64,000 bases of DNA from Scatosoma sp045632265 (GCA_045632265.1 JAZQWG010000030.1:1-64000), one strand, 5' to 3'; counted from the first letter of the stretch, positions 8,748 through 17,106 are shown. A program made the numbers and translations. The notes: generated by a model not told the origin, from the sequence alone.

Positions 8748-9365
8748 TTAATCACCTTTTTTATGTCTAATTAATTCCATGACAACATCGGCCACTTCAG
8801 TGTAAGGATTTTTATCTACTTCTTTAAGAGCGTCATCGTAACGACTGTTCCTTATCTCGGAGTTTTGAATCGCCTGAACGTGTTCATTCATACCCAATTT
8901 AGCCACAGAAATAACGTCCATACTCTCGGTATAACCAGGAATCACTTTTGCCGTTTCTTCTTTCACCTTTTGTGATGAGCTAACCACTTTAGGACTTTTT
9001 GAAAAATAATACTGCAACCATATCTCAAAGCAAGGATTCGATGGTATAATTTCTATTTTCTTATACGTTTCTCTTGCTTTTATAAATTTTTCATATTTAC
9101 TTTGTTCTAAATCCAAATCTACCAAACAATAAACCTTGTCCCCAATATCCAAATCAAGTTCGTATTTTATAAACAACGAAGCCGCTTTTTTCGCCATACT
9201 GGTTATATCGGTAGATTCGGAATCAAAAACTCGTAAATTAAACGGAGCATTTCTTTCATTAAAATGGTTAAAATAAGTTTTTTCCGTTTTATTCCGCCCC
9301 TCGCACACAATAAATATAGACGATTTTCGTTTTCTTCTAAATTCTTCTTTGGTTTGTCTTGCCAT
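8748..9365 (-). CDS. RloB-family protein (AbiLii-like, TOPRIM-type nuclease candidate)
   Basis: A 205-residue RloB-family protein starting MARQTKEEFRRKRKSSIFIV. The conserved acidic pattern of the family is visible: CEGRNKTEKTYF (about residues 21-32), LVDLDLEQ (about 95) and IPSNPCFEIWLQYYF (about 120), comparable to TOPRIM/OLD-type nuclease motifs (E, DxD). RloB proteins were first noted next to type I restriction genes and form two-gene anti-phage systems with AAA ATPases, as in AbiL. The GGGGGA site puts the start at 9365, two bases after... the ATPase stop at 9367; the two are clearly co-translated. The ATPase is predicted to be the sensor and RloB the effector, by analogy with AbiL and PARIS. 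Confidence 0.85.
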   Translation of the reverse strand: MARQTKEEFRRKRKSSIFIVCEGRNKTEKTYFNHFNERNAPFNLRVFDSESTDITSMAKKAASLFIKYELDLDIGDKVYCLVDLDLEQSKYEKFIKARETYKKIEIIPSNPCFEIWLQYYFSKSPKVVSSSQKVKEETAKVIPGYTESMDVISVAKLGMNEHVQAIQNSEIRNSRYDDALKEVDKNPYTEVADVVMELIRHKKGD

Positions 9366-9366
9366 C

Positions 9367-10638
9367 TTATTCCCCCTTGATAAAAGGAATTGCGCCAAAA
9401 CGCCCTAAAAGATATGCCTTTTCGATATTTTCAGATTTCCTAGGCGAGAATTCTGCCAACGAATACATTTCGGTTTTACCGCTCTCATAATTTCTTTCAG
9501 TAAACCAAATATCATCTCTTCTAAAAATATCAAGATTGAGAAGATTCGTATCGTGGGTGTTTGCTATCAGCTGTGCATTGCCTGTATTAATGTTTTTATC
9601 AAAAAACATTTTTACAAGATATTCAACCATTAAAGGGTGCAAACTCTTGTCTATCTCATCAATAAACAAAACCTTACCCTCCTTAAACACATAATAAAGC
9701 AACGGAGAATACTTAAACATCTGAACAGTACCAAAAGATTCTTCTGCTAAATTTAAGCTATATCTATTAGATGTTTCACCATCAACTACATCATGGAACG
9801 TAACAAAATCATAAACGTTTGAATTTTCCACACTGGCAACGGCTTCTTCATTACCTTTTGCCGCAACACGAAGTAATTCTCTAAATAATTCAGCGTCTTT
9901 GCTGACATCTTTAAACTTCTTTGAATCCACCTTAAAATCGCTGATACTGATATCCGCATTATTTAAGATTTTCAAACAAAAAGTTTTATACTCTTCCACC
10001 TCATTGTTTGCATATATTCTATCTAAATTGACTTTCCAAAGCGCTTCTATATTAATAGCAACCATTATTGTGTTTAATAAATAATCCACTACCGGCTTTG
10101 TTTTTTCATAGTTCCAAGATGCAGAAGTAACCAAGAACAATTTATTTTCAAGGTTCCTTTCTTTTAATTCATTTAAAAGTTTAGAATCCTTATTAAACTC
10201 GTATGTGTTCGTATTGGCACGATTAAATATCATCGTAGGTTTAGAAGTATAATATACATCCAATCTTTCATCAATAACTTTCTCTTTAGTACAACTAAAC
10301 TGATAAGAATACTTTACCTCATCTTTAATAAACGTGATAGCAAATTCCGTAGGTTTATTAAAATAATCGTCGCAAAACTTAAAAGGAGTGACGTGTATAG
10401 GCATTTTTTCTAATAAAGTATTAGAATTCGCAATAAACACCGAAACGAAAAGCATTGCTTTTATAAAAGAAGATTTACCAGATGCATTCGCACCATAAAT
10501 CATTCTAGCTTTAGAAAGTCGCTCTTTACCTATCGCAATCAAATCATCTTCATGAGATTTGTCTTTATTGGCAAGCATTGTAAAATAACATTCATCGGCA
10601 AATGATAAATAATTTTTAAACTTGAAATCAATAATCAT
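9367..10638 (-). CDS. AAA/ABC-type ATPase (AbiLi/RloA-like)
   Basis: A 423-residue ATPase of the AAA_15/AAA_21 (SMC/OLD-like) type. It opens MIIDFKFKNYLSFADECYFT, has Walker A MIYGANASGKSSFIKA at about residues 46-61, and Walker B KVLFIDEIDKSLHP followed by ANTHDTNLLNLD, the order seen in OLD and AbiL ATPases. Such ATPases sense infection and control an effector nuclease. The GAGGTGATGTT ribosome site fixes the start at 10638, sixteen codons inside the longest reading frame. The next gene is the RloB-family effector. A strong promoter with an inverted repeat lies directly upstream, so the pair is transcribed separately from the restriction operon. Confidence 0.85.
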   Translation of the reverse strand: MIIDFKFKNYLSFADECYFTMLANKDKSHEDDLIAIGKERLSKARMIYGANASGKSSFIKAMLFVSVFIANSNTLLEKMPIHVTPFKFCDDYFNKPTEFAITFIKDEVKYSYQFSCTKEKVIDERLDVYYTSKPTMIFNRANTNTYEFNKDSKLLNELKERNLENKLFLVTSASWNYEKTKPVVDYLLNTIMVAINIEALWKVNLDRIYANNEVEEYKTFCLKILNNADISISDFKVDSKKFKDVSKDAELFRELLRVAAKGNEEAVASVENSNVYDFVTFHDVVDGETSNRYSLNLAEESFGTVQMFKYSPLLYYVFKEGKVLFIDEIDKSLHPLMVEYLVKMFFDKNINTGNAQLIANTHDTNLLNLDIFRRDDIWFTERNYESGKTEMYSLAEFSPRKSENIEKAYLLGRFGAIPFIKGE

Positions 10639-10657
10639 AACATCACCTCGTACTATT

Positions 10658-10686
10658 ATTATATTTTTCCAGCGCCGGAAAGTCAA
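10658..10686 (-). promoter_or_regulatory. Promoter of the AbiL-like pair
   Basis: On the minus strand TTGACT (10681-10686) and TATAAT (10658-10663) are separated by exactly 17 bases, about 20 bases ahead of the ATPase start codon. Confidence 0.8.
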
Positions 10687-10700
10687 CTAAAAATAGTTGA
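10683..10700. promoter_or_regulatory. Operator-like inverted repeat over the -35 box
   Basis: TCAACTA-AAAA-TAGTTGA is a perfect 7-bp inverted repeat covering the -35 box of the AbiL-like promoter. This is the position of a repressor site. No regulator gene is adjacent; the island HTH protein is a candidate by inference only. Confidence 0.5.
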
Positions 10701-10854
10701 TTTTTCAAATATTTTTGTCGTTTTTGCAAAATTTATACAAAATAAGCAAAAATATTTTGGTTTTTAAGATTATTCTATAGAATTACTATAATATACGCTG
10801 TATAACTGATTTAGTTTTGAATTGTCAAGTTTTTTGAATTTTAGTTGACATTTC

Positions 10855-11571
10855 TTAATTAAAACAAAACTTCATAAATTTTTCTTCATCACTATCAAAG
10901 TCAAAACTACCATCACCAAACTTAGAATAAACTAAACCATATTTGTAATCATTAGGAACATCTTGATACAATATACCCATTTTATTTAATGCATCAATTA
11001 TTGCACTTGACGTATGTAATTTGTAATCAATTTTATTTTCACCTTTAAATTGCGTTAAAAATTTATCAATACAAAATGCTTGTCTCGCCTTAAAATAACC
11101 ATAAACATCTATCTTATCCAATTCAATAATTCTTGCATCAAATACCCATAACTTGTTTTGTAAATCAAGATTATTTTCTTGAGAACACTTTTGAAACAAC
11201 AACGATAACTGCCCTGAATATATAGATAATAATTTTTCTATTCGTTGATCATCTTCCAATTTTTTTTCTTTTTTGCCTTTATTGTTACCTCTAACTAATA
11301 TAGATATCTCATCACTAAAGGAGTAAGCAAACCTAATGTCGTTAATTTGGCAAAACTCAATTAAAACAGATTTCATAACAGCTAAAAATTTATTATTAAT
11401 AGCCTTGCCTTTTTCCTTAAACCCAGCAGTCATCTCTTTCCCGTCAAAACGAATAATATAATACTTTCCATTTTTCAATTTATAATTAAACTGCTCCTCG
11501 TTCGCCTTAAATGGTTTATTTATTTCAAGCGCATATCCATAACTATACTTTTCTTTCGTAGCCTTCTCCAT
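10855..11571 (-). CDS. Thg1-like protein (tRNA-His guanylyltransferase family, 3'-5' polymerase)
   Basis: A 238-residue protein of the Thg1 / Thg1-like family. The catalytic carboxylates are visible in IIRFDGKEM (Asp43) and AYSFSDEISILV (Asp87), and further family blocks are present: IEKLLSIYSGQLSLLF, VFDARIIEL, VYGYFKARQAFCIDKF and YGLVYSKF near the end. Family members add nucleotides to the 5' end of RNA in the reverse (3'-5') direction; bacterial Thg1-like proteins repair 5'-truncated tRNAs. The start is supported by AAGGAG 7 bases upstream. It is the last gene of a three-gene operon behind an RNase III paralogue and a small basic protein, inside a genomic island rich in defence genes, so a role in RNA damage and repair or in RNA-based defence is plausible but unproven. 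Confidence 0.85.
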   Translation of the reverse strand: MEKATKEKYSYGYALEINKPFKANEEQFNYKLKNGKYYIIRFDGKEMTAGFKEKGKAINNKFLAVMKSVLIEFCQINDIRFAYSFSDEISILVRGNNKGKKEKKLEDDQRIEKLLSIYSGQLSLLFQKCSQENNLDLQNKLWVFDARIIELDKIDVYGYFKARQAFCIDKFLTQFKGENKIDYKLHTSSAIIDALNKMGILYQDVPNDYKYGLVYSKFGDGSFDFDSDEEKFMKFCFN

Positions 11572-11600
11572 ACAAATCTCCTTAAAGCACTTAAAAATAG

Positions 11601-11888
11601 TTATTTGCTTTTAGCATGATAATGTCCATGAAAATGAACTTGTTTGCTTTTATCATTTTTATTGAATGATATATTTGTTGTTCTCGTTTCTTTTTTAGGC
11701 TGTTTTAATTCAGCAAAAGCAATATCCGTTTCAACATTGTTTCGATGAATTTTTCCGTTAATTTTGTTAATTTTTTCCTTATCTGTTTTGGGGTTTAATT
11801 TTGACCTCTTATCTCTCAATCTTTGAGTAGATTTATCAGCAGTTCTAATTCTTTCTTGTGGTGATTTTGCCTTAAAAAATCCAAACAT
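11601..11888 (-). CDS. Small basic protein between RNase III and Thg1-like genes
   Basis: A 95-residue protein that I do not recognise: it starts MFGFFKAKSPQERIRTADK, is rich in Lys/Arg/Asn (SKLNPKTDKEKINKINGK), and ends with a His-rich tail HFHGHYHAKSK. A single amphipathic helix or short coiled coil is likely in the first half. AAGGAG lies 9 bases before the ATG at 11888, which is 16 codons inside the longest frame and 14 bases after the RNase III stop. The basic composition suggests RNA binding and the His-rich tail suggests metal binding; both are inference. It is co-transcribed with the two RNA-acting enzymes on either side. Confidence 0.7.
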   Translation of the reverse strand: MFGFFKAKSPQERIRTADKSTQRLRDKRSKLNPKTDKEKINKINGKIHRNNVETDIAFAELKQPKKETRTTNISFNKNDKSKQVHFHGHYHAKSK

Positions 11889-11902
11889 ATTTATTCTCTC
11901 CT

Positions 11903-12724
11903 TTACTCCTCGTATTCGTAATCCATTAAATAGCAAAGCATTCTGTATGAAGCATCACGTTTTGCCTCTTTTTTAGAATTTGTCCAGTATGATGTTTTAT
12001 TGTTCCCTTTTATTCTACAATAGCATCTCCAAATTGGTCCACCATATTCGTCATAATCCTGTTCATAATCATAAATCGGTTCATCAATACAGCCTTTTTG
12101 ATAAAGCTCATTTAATTGATTAATTGCACGATTTTCATCCGGTTCCCCGACTTCATCTTCAAAAGAATAATCTTCTTGTAGCGATTCAATAATTTGTGGC
12201 AAGGTTTCTTTGAGGTTGAGCATTTTAGAAACAACTTTTTTCAACTTTTCAATATCCCATCTGCCTATACCGTTTTTATCTACGTGCTTCCAATCCAAAT
12301 CCATTGTCACAGCACCAACAATTGCTTCAAACAAATCTTCTTTTACACTATCATCATTTTGCACATTGTTTCTTCTATCACCTTTTCCCATAATGAGATA
12401 TTTTTGTAATCCCATTTCACTAATACAAGAGGCTAAATTCTCACTACAAACAAGCCCCATTAGAATATCCGTTAAGTCTTCTTCGTCAAATTCAATCGCA
12501 TATTCTTCATCATCTGTAGGATAAGCATATTCATCACTTAACGCTTTCACAACGGCAAGACTTAAAACTTTATCACCTAAAAATTCTAACACCTCATTGT
12601 TTTCACCACCATATTCTTCCGTAAAGGAACGACGTGTAAATGCTTGTTCTAATAATACTTTATTTTCAAAAGTATAACCAATTTTTCTCTCAATTTCTTC
12701 TATTTCATAATTTTTTAATATCAT
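11903..12724 (-). CDS. RNase III family protein with dsRNA-binding domain (island-borne paralogue)
   Basis: A 273-residue RNase III. The signature helix NEVLEFLGDKVLSLAV (residues 43-58) has the catalytic Glu47 and Asp51, and EDLFEAIVGAV (129-139) supplies Asp130 and Glu133, so all four metal-binding residues are present. A dsRNA-binding domain follows (about 195-270), ending SKKEAKRDASYRMLCYLM. Compared with the ordinary ~230-residue bacterial enzyme it has an acidic insertion at about residues 67-85 and an acidic stretch before the dsRBD. Its place in an AT-rich island with a Thg1-like protein, rather than the usual smc/ftsY neighbourhood, marks it as a second, specialised copy; the housekeeping rnc would be elsewhere. 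Confidence 0.92.
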   Translation of the reverse strand: MILKNYEIEEIERKIGYTFENKVLLEQAFTRRSFTEEYGGENNEVLEFLGDKVLSLAVVKALSDEYAYPTDDEEYAIEFDEEDLTDILMGLVCSENLASCISEMGLQKYLIMGKGDRRNNVQNDDSVKEDLFEAIVGAVTMDLDWKHVDKNGIGRWDIEKLKKVVSKMLNLKETLPQIIESLQEDYSFEDEVGEPDENRAINQLNELYQKGCIDEPIYDYEQDYDEYGGPIWRCYCRIKGNNKTSYWTNSKKEAKRDASYRMLCYLMDYEYEE

Positions 12725-12770
12725 AATTTCACTCCTTAATTTTTTATTCTTTTGCTGAAATAGAAAGTTA

Positions 12771-12788
12771 TCATCGTCGTTTTTTCAT
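12771..12788 (-). CDS. Possible five-residue leader peptide MKKRR
   Basis: ATG-AAA-AAA-CGA-CGA-TGA follows a strong AGGAGGA site by 10 bases, 46 bases ahead of the RNase III gene. The strength of the site is unusual for an intergenic stretch, but such a short ORF could arise by chance. Confidence 0.3.
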   Translation of the reverse strand: MKKRR

Positions 12789-12824
12789 AAAACAAAAATC
12801 CTCCTGCAATTATTTGCAAAAGGA
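12789..12824 (-). promoter_or_regulatory. Leader hairpin enclosing a Shine-Dalgarno site
   Basis: On the minus strand TCCTTTTGCAA and TTGCAGGAGGA pair over 11 positions (two of them G-U in RNA) around a short loop; the 3' arm contains AGGAGGA and is followed by TTTTTGTTTT. It could be an attenuator/terminator, a translation switch, or a cleavage site through which RNase III regulates its own message, as known for E. coli rnc. Confidence 0.45.
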
Positions 12825-13425
12825 TATAAAAATAACCTGAAAACAAGATGTAAACAAATAGACTACACCCTTGAAATCAGGCTTAACCAATAAAATTCTA
12901 ACATTTAAACCAACCGCATTTGAAACCTGCTACTTTCATAGCAAATAACAAATATTGTCATTTTACACATAAGAATTTAAGTCGCTTAAACCTTTTGCAT
13001 ATTTATTTGTAATTTAATTATACAATTTTTCACATTAAAAGTCAATATGATTTGATATGTTTTTAGAAAAAAAACAACTTCTAATCTTTATTAATATATT
13101 AAAGACGCAGTTGGTATACTGCGTCTTTAACAAAATTGTTGCCAATTTAAGATTTTCAGACCGAGAATTAGCTTTGTTCCCAATGATTCCTATCATTATC
13201 CTTTTGGTCAATTTTTGGGTAATTTTGTCCCTTGCAGTTAAAATTTTTCTCTTTTTTTGTGAGAATTTTTGGGAACTTTTGGGAACTTAACAGATTTTTA
13301 AAAGAAGACGGAAAAAGGCTTTATCGATTGATTTTTGTTTGTTTTTGGGGCTTTTTATGTGTTTTTAGTGCAATTTAGCCCCGTTTTGCACTTTGAGAAA
13401 CTTTTGATTTTACCCTATTTTACCC
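12825..13425. other. Gene-poor right end of the genomic island
   Basis: About 600 AT-rich bases without a supported gene. It holds the start of the RNase III operon transcript, a perfect inverted repeat at 13099-13130, and a T-rich stretch before the tRNA fragment. One 77-codon frame at 13057 has no ribosome site and low-complexity content and is not counted. Confidence 0.5.
13099..13130. terminator. Perfect 13-bp inverted repeat
   Basis: TTAAAGACGCAGT and ACTGCGTCTTTAA are exact reverse complements around the loop TGGTAT. The A/T flanks within the stem are typical of bidirectional terminators, although no long T-run follows. It could also be a recombinase or excision-factor site near the island end. 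Confidence 0.5.
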
Positions 13426-13491
13426 GACGCAAGGGACTTAAAATCCCTCGGAGTAACATCCGTGCCGGTTCAAGTCCGGCCAGCGGCCCCA
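13426..13491 (+). other. 3' fragment of tRNA-Leu(UAA): attachment-site scar and right boundary of the island
   Basis: The sequence GACGCAAGGGACTTAAAATC onward is the 3' two thirds of a tRNA-Leu: anticodon stem-loop GGGA-CTTAAAA-TCCC, variable arm, T-arm GCCGG-TTCAAGT-CCGGC, and acceptor 3' strand ending in CCA. The 5' acceptor strand and D-arm are missing, replaced by T-rich DNA. This is what remains at the far end when a tyrosine-recombinase element integrates into a tRNA gene. Because the 3' end points right, the element lies to the left and native chromosome to the right. Confidence 0.85.
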
Positions 13492-13726
13492 AAATAACCG
13501 TAAATTGAACCCAAAAAAGGCTCGATTTGCGGGTTTTTGTTATTTATTCAAAAAAATCAGGCGCTTTAACGGATTTTGGAACGTTTTATATCTAAAATCC
13601 CCTTGTGTTTTCCCAACCACTACTACACACTCCCTTCTTATTTCTTCTCAAAAAAGCATAAAAACAGGCAAAAATCGGTTGATTTTGCCTGTTTTTTATA
13701 CATTTTTATTGATTGGAAAGTGCTTT

Positions 13727-14614
13727 TTACTTCTTCAAGGCAATTTCCACTTCTTCGCGCGTGGGGATAGATTGCATTGCTCCCTTCCTCGTCACGGCAA
13801 GGCTTGCGGAATGCGATGCAAAACGGAAAGCTTCTTCACGGCTTTTTCCCTCCGAAATCGCTACACACAACGCCCCGCAAAAAGTGTCACCCGCCGCCGT
13901 CGTGTCCACAGGCACAACTTTCGGGCAAGCCCCGTAAAATTCCTTTTCTTTCGAGTGATAATAATACCCCTTCCCGCCAAGCGTCACCAAAACTTCCGCA
14001 ACGGGGATTTTCTTCGCCATTTCATCTACGCTTTCTTGTCCGCCTATCATCAAGGCGAGTTCCGTTTCATTGGGAGTAATCATATCGCAATAATCAATAT
14101 ACGGCAAAATTTCCGCGCTATACGGTGCAGGATTCAAGACGGTAAACAAACCCTTCTCTTTCGCCTTTTGCAAGGCATAACCCGTGATTTCGATGTTATT
14201 TTCAAGCTGCGTAAGGAAGATGTCCCCTTCCTTAGCCCCCGCAAGAAGCGCATCTACGTCCGATTTTTTCAAACGCATATTCGCCCCGCCGTCCAAGATA
14301 ATACGGTTGTCGCCGTCCGTCAAAATAATCATCGCAATCCCCGACGAAACCCCTTCAATTTCACGAACAAACGAAACGTCCGCACCAAAACCACAAAGCG
14401 TTTCTTTCATATTTTTACCGAACGCATCTTTGCCAACACAGCCCGCCATGTACACCTTTCCACCCAGCTTCGCCGCTGCCGCCGCTTGGTTTGCACCCTT
14501 GCCGCCACAATTCATGAAAAAGTCTTTCCCACGTATCGTTTCCCCTTTTGCGGGAATCGCAGACGAAATAACCAAGTCCGTGTTCAAGCTCCCTAAAATA
14601 TAAATATTCTTCAT
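13727..14614 (-). CDS. rbsK: Ribokinase (PfkB family)
   Basis: A 295-residue PfkB-family sugar kinase. It starts MKNIYILGSLNTDLVISS, has the N-terminal signature block CGGKGANQAAAAAKLGG and the C-terminal ATP/anion-hole block VPVDTTAAGDTFCGALCVAI with the catalytic Asp. The overall pattern is that of ribokinase, which makes ribose 5-phosphate from ribose and ATP. The AAGGGAG site supports the ATG at 14614. It lies downstream of genes for a nucleoside hydrolase and an ABC importer read in the same direction; together they could convert imported or released ribose, although a hairpin separates them. The gene is the first chromosomal gene beyond the tRNA-Leu island. Confidence 0.9.
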   Translation of the reverse strand: MKNIYILGSLNTDLVISSAIPAKGETIRGKDFFMNCGGKGANQAAAAAKLGGKVYMAGCVGKDAFGKNMKETLCGFGADVSFVREIEGVSSGIAMIILTDGDNRIILDGGANMRLKKSDVDALLAGAKEGDIFLTQLENNIEITGYALQKAKEKGLFTVLNPAPYSAEILPYIDYCDMITPNETELALMIGGQESVDEMAKKIPVAEVLVTLGGKGYYYHSKEKEFYGACPKVVPVDTTAAGDTFCGALCVAISEGKSREEAFRFASHSASLAVTRKGAMQSIPTREEVEIALKK

Positions 14615-14777
14615 TTTTTTGCTCCCTTTATGATTTTGTGAAGGATTTATCATTTACCCTTTTTTCGCCCTTTTAACGGCATTTTTAAGCGTTTTACGCC
14701 ATATCACAAGCGTTGCCACACAATCTATCTCCAACGCAAGCAATATTCGTTAATAAGGCGAATTTGACATCAAAAGC

Positions 14778-14813
14778 GTTGCCATATCAAGGAAGATACG
14801 GCAACGCCCTTTC
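14778..14813 (-). terminator. Terminator after the glycosidase-like gene
   Basis: GGGCGTTGCCGTATC and GATATGGCAACGC pair with one mismatch on the minus strand, followed by TTTTGATG, right after the stop codon at 14814. Confidence 0.7.
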
Positions 14814-17102
14814 TCATTTCATAACAACGAAGAAGCCCGTCGATTCTGCCGGAAGGCTAAAATTAAATTTCACAACTCCGTTTTCAAACTTTGCCGAAAT
14901 ATCCGTCACTACGCCCGTCACTGCGTTATAATATTTCACGCTCTTTCCAGTTGCGTACAATTCAATATCATAACTCTTATTCTTATTATAAGCGTTGACA
15001 AACGTGAACACGCTATAATTTGCATTTTCACGCTTGCTGGTGAAAATGTTTTCCGCATACGAATCGGAAAGTTTTACGTACGTATGTCCCTTTTGACGAA
15101 GTTTGTTCGCCGCGCCGTTTTCCGTCGTTGCGTAGTACGCTTTATCCAAAAGTTCGTCCCAACGCGCTGCAACGTTATTTTTGCCCGTTTCACAAACTAC
15201 TTGGTCGATACCAACCACCACAACTTCCACGCCCGCATTTGCCGCTTCAATGAGCTTCAAAATACTGCTCGAATACATTGCCGTCGTATAAGGCACAACG
15301 ATGGACGTGTATTCTTCGCCGTGAGGCGCAACCAAAGTGCCCGCTTTTACGGTGCATTTGTCAAGGTTGATATGATCGACAAGGTCGTAATCCACTTGCT
15401 TGCCAACCAACGCTCTGCAAAGGTTGGAGAAGCTGTTGCTAACTTCTTTCGCGCCGTCCGTTGCAACCCAAAGGTTTTTCGTAGGCAACGTTTCCGCCGA
15501 TGCGCCTTCATAAGGATAGTAAACTGCCGTCTTTGCGGTGTGCGAAACGCCCGTCGTCATATAACGCATACGGCCAAGCGCCGTCGAGAAGATTTTATCT
15601 TCTTCAAGCGTATGGTTGCCGCCTTGATAATAATAGGAAGCGTACGTGTTTACACCCATACAAATTTGCGCGCCAACTGCGTTGATTTGGTCGTAAACGT
15701 CGCCAACCGTGCCGTCAAAAGCACCCGAAATTTCCGAGAAAGTATTTTCTTTACCCGTGTATTCCGCTGCCGCCGCTGCGAACTTGGACGTAATACAAGC
15801 CGCATTCATTGCACCAAGCGGTTCGGAATAAAGAAGGTCAGTGCCGGGAATCGTCATCGTGGAAAGAAGCTGAATCATATTCCCTGCGAACCAAGGATTT
15901 TGATAGAGCAATTCTTCCAAAAGCAAATGCCCAGAGCTTGCAACGCCCTTATCTTCACACCATTCGCCCACTTGTCCAAGATAGTTGGTGCGGAAAAGTT
16001 CGCTCGTCAAAGCATAGAAATCCATACGCACTTGTTTTGCTTTCGCCGAGCCGTCGTCCATGTACAAATACCCCAAGTAAGGATTGAGCGCATATCCGTA
16101 CGCTTGCTCGAATTTTTCAAAAAGACTTTCGGAATAGTTCAAACATTCCACGATAGGAATATCTAAATCGGGCACGTCGAGCACTTGACGATTTCTATCG
16201 GAAACGTCAAAGTAATTCCCTTGCAAAGCAGGTTCGTCCGTGAAGAACGCTTGGATGCCGTTGCCGAAATATTCTTTAAGATTTGCGTAATACTTATCGT
16301 GCGTAATCGAAATGAATTTTTGGGTAGGTTCTGCATCCAACATATTGATATAACGTTGTTGTGCATACCAGTTTTCCATGGAGTGCGTGAACTCGTACCA
16401 TCGCTTGGACATATACGCCACGAGCACTTTGGAAGAAGACGTACGGTTGATGTACGTCACCGAATCCTTATTCGCTGAAATGGACGAAGAAACGTTTTGC
16501 GCGGATGCGAGGTTGACGTTGTTTGCGTTGCTGCCTTCGTAAATATACGCTGACACGATTTCCTTGTGTCCGTGCAACAAATTGATAGTTTTCGAGCCGC
16601 CCGCAGGAACGATTTCCGCAACGGGCACCAAACCCAACGCTTCGTATTCGGGATTGCCCTTTAAAGTTTGTCCGTATGCCGACCCGGAAGGATAGCCGTA
16701 TTCGTCGTACAACCAAATGTGCATACCCTTGTCAATCGCGCGTTTTACGCCCGATTTCAACACAGAAAAAGCACGGTCGTTTTGCAAATAGGTGTTATCC
16801 CAAGCCACGTTCGTAACGATACCGCCGTAGCCACGCGCGTAAACGTCGTCCACAAGCGTGCTTGCAATAGAGTGCATCATAACCATAGGACGATCATCCA
16901 AGGAAGGATTATTCCAAAGGTCTAACGAAAGCACTTTATCGTCCGTGTCTACGGGGTCACCACTTGATGTAGGCGGGTTTGCGGGCGGATTATTGGAAGC
17001 GTCGCCGGAAGGATCGCCATCTATTCCATTACAGCCCACGAAAGACGTAAGCGTCAACGAAACGCCAAGAACACCACTCATAATTTTTTGCCATCCTTTC
17101 AC
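14814..17102 (-). CDS. Secreted glycoside hydrolase-like lipoprotein
   Basis: A 762-residue surface lipoprotein. The start is probably GTG at 17102, preceded by AAGGGGGAG; it gives the signal KGWQKIMSGVLGVSLTLTS ending in a lipobox FVGC. A Pro/Thr/Asp linker follows. The catalytic part begins around DRPMVMMHSIASTLVDDVYA and has GMHIWLYDEYGYPSGSAYG, a pattern shared with GH106-like rhamnosidase-type TIM-barrel proteins (YDE..-PSG), so a carbohydrate-cleaving role is likely, though I cannot assign the family with certainty. A second conserved acidic site is FFTDEPALQGNYF. The gene starts 4 bases after the stop of the secreted 308-residue gene, so the two are coupled. The substrate is unknown. 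Confidence 0.7.
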   Translation of the reverse strand: MKGWQKIMSGVLGVSLTLTSFVGCNGIDGDPSGDASNNPPANPPTSSGDPVDTDDKVLSLDLWNNPSLDDRPMVMMHSIASTLVDDVYARGYGGIVTNVAWDNTYLQNDRAFSVLKSGVKRAIDKGMHIWLYDEYGYPSGSAYGQTLKGNPEYEALGLVPVAEIVPAGGSKTINLLHGHKEIVSAYIYEGSNANNVNLASAQNVSSSISANKDSVTYINRTSSSKVLVAYMSKRWYEFTHSMENWYAQQRYINMLDAEPTQKFISITHDKYYANLKEYFGNGIQAFFTDEPALQGNYFDVSDRNRQVLDVPDLDIPIVECLNYSESLFEKFEQAYGYALNPYLGYLYMDDGSAKAKQVRMDFYALTSELFRTNYLGQVGEWCEDKGVASSGHLLLEELLYQNPWFAGNMIQLLSTMTIPGTDLLYSEPLGAMNAACITSKFAAAAAEYTGKENTFSEISGAFDGTVGDVYDQINAVGAQICMGVNTYASYYYQGGNHTLEEDKIFSTALGRMRYMTTGVSHTAKTAVYYPYEGASAETLPTKNLWVATDGAKEVSNSFSNLCRALVGKQVDYDLVDHINLDKCTVKAGTLVAPHGEEYTSIVVPYTTAMYSSSILKLIEAANAGVEVVVVGIDQVVCETGKNNVAARWDELLDKAYYATTENGAANKLRQKGHTYVKLSDSYAENIFTSKRENANYSVFTFVNAYNKNKSYDIELYATGKSVKYYNAVTGVVTDISAKFENGVVKFNFSLPAESTGFFVVMK

Positions 17103-17106
17103 GGAT

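Noticed and set aside
13057..13290. 77-codon plus-strand ORF near the island end
   Set aside because: Low-complexity hydrophobic translation, no ribosome site, and it includes the inverted-repeat hairpin.
13426..13491. Complete tRNA-Leu gene
   Set aside because: The 5' acceptor strand and D-arm are absent, so it cannot form a tRNA.
13505..14596. Long plus-strand reading frame over rbsK
   Set aside because: It lies antisense to a well-supported ribokinase, with basic low-complexity content and no ribosome site.
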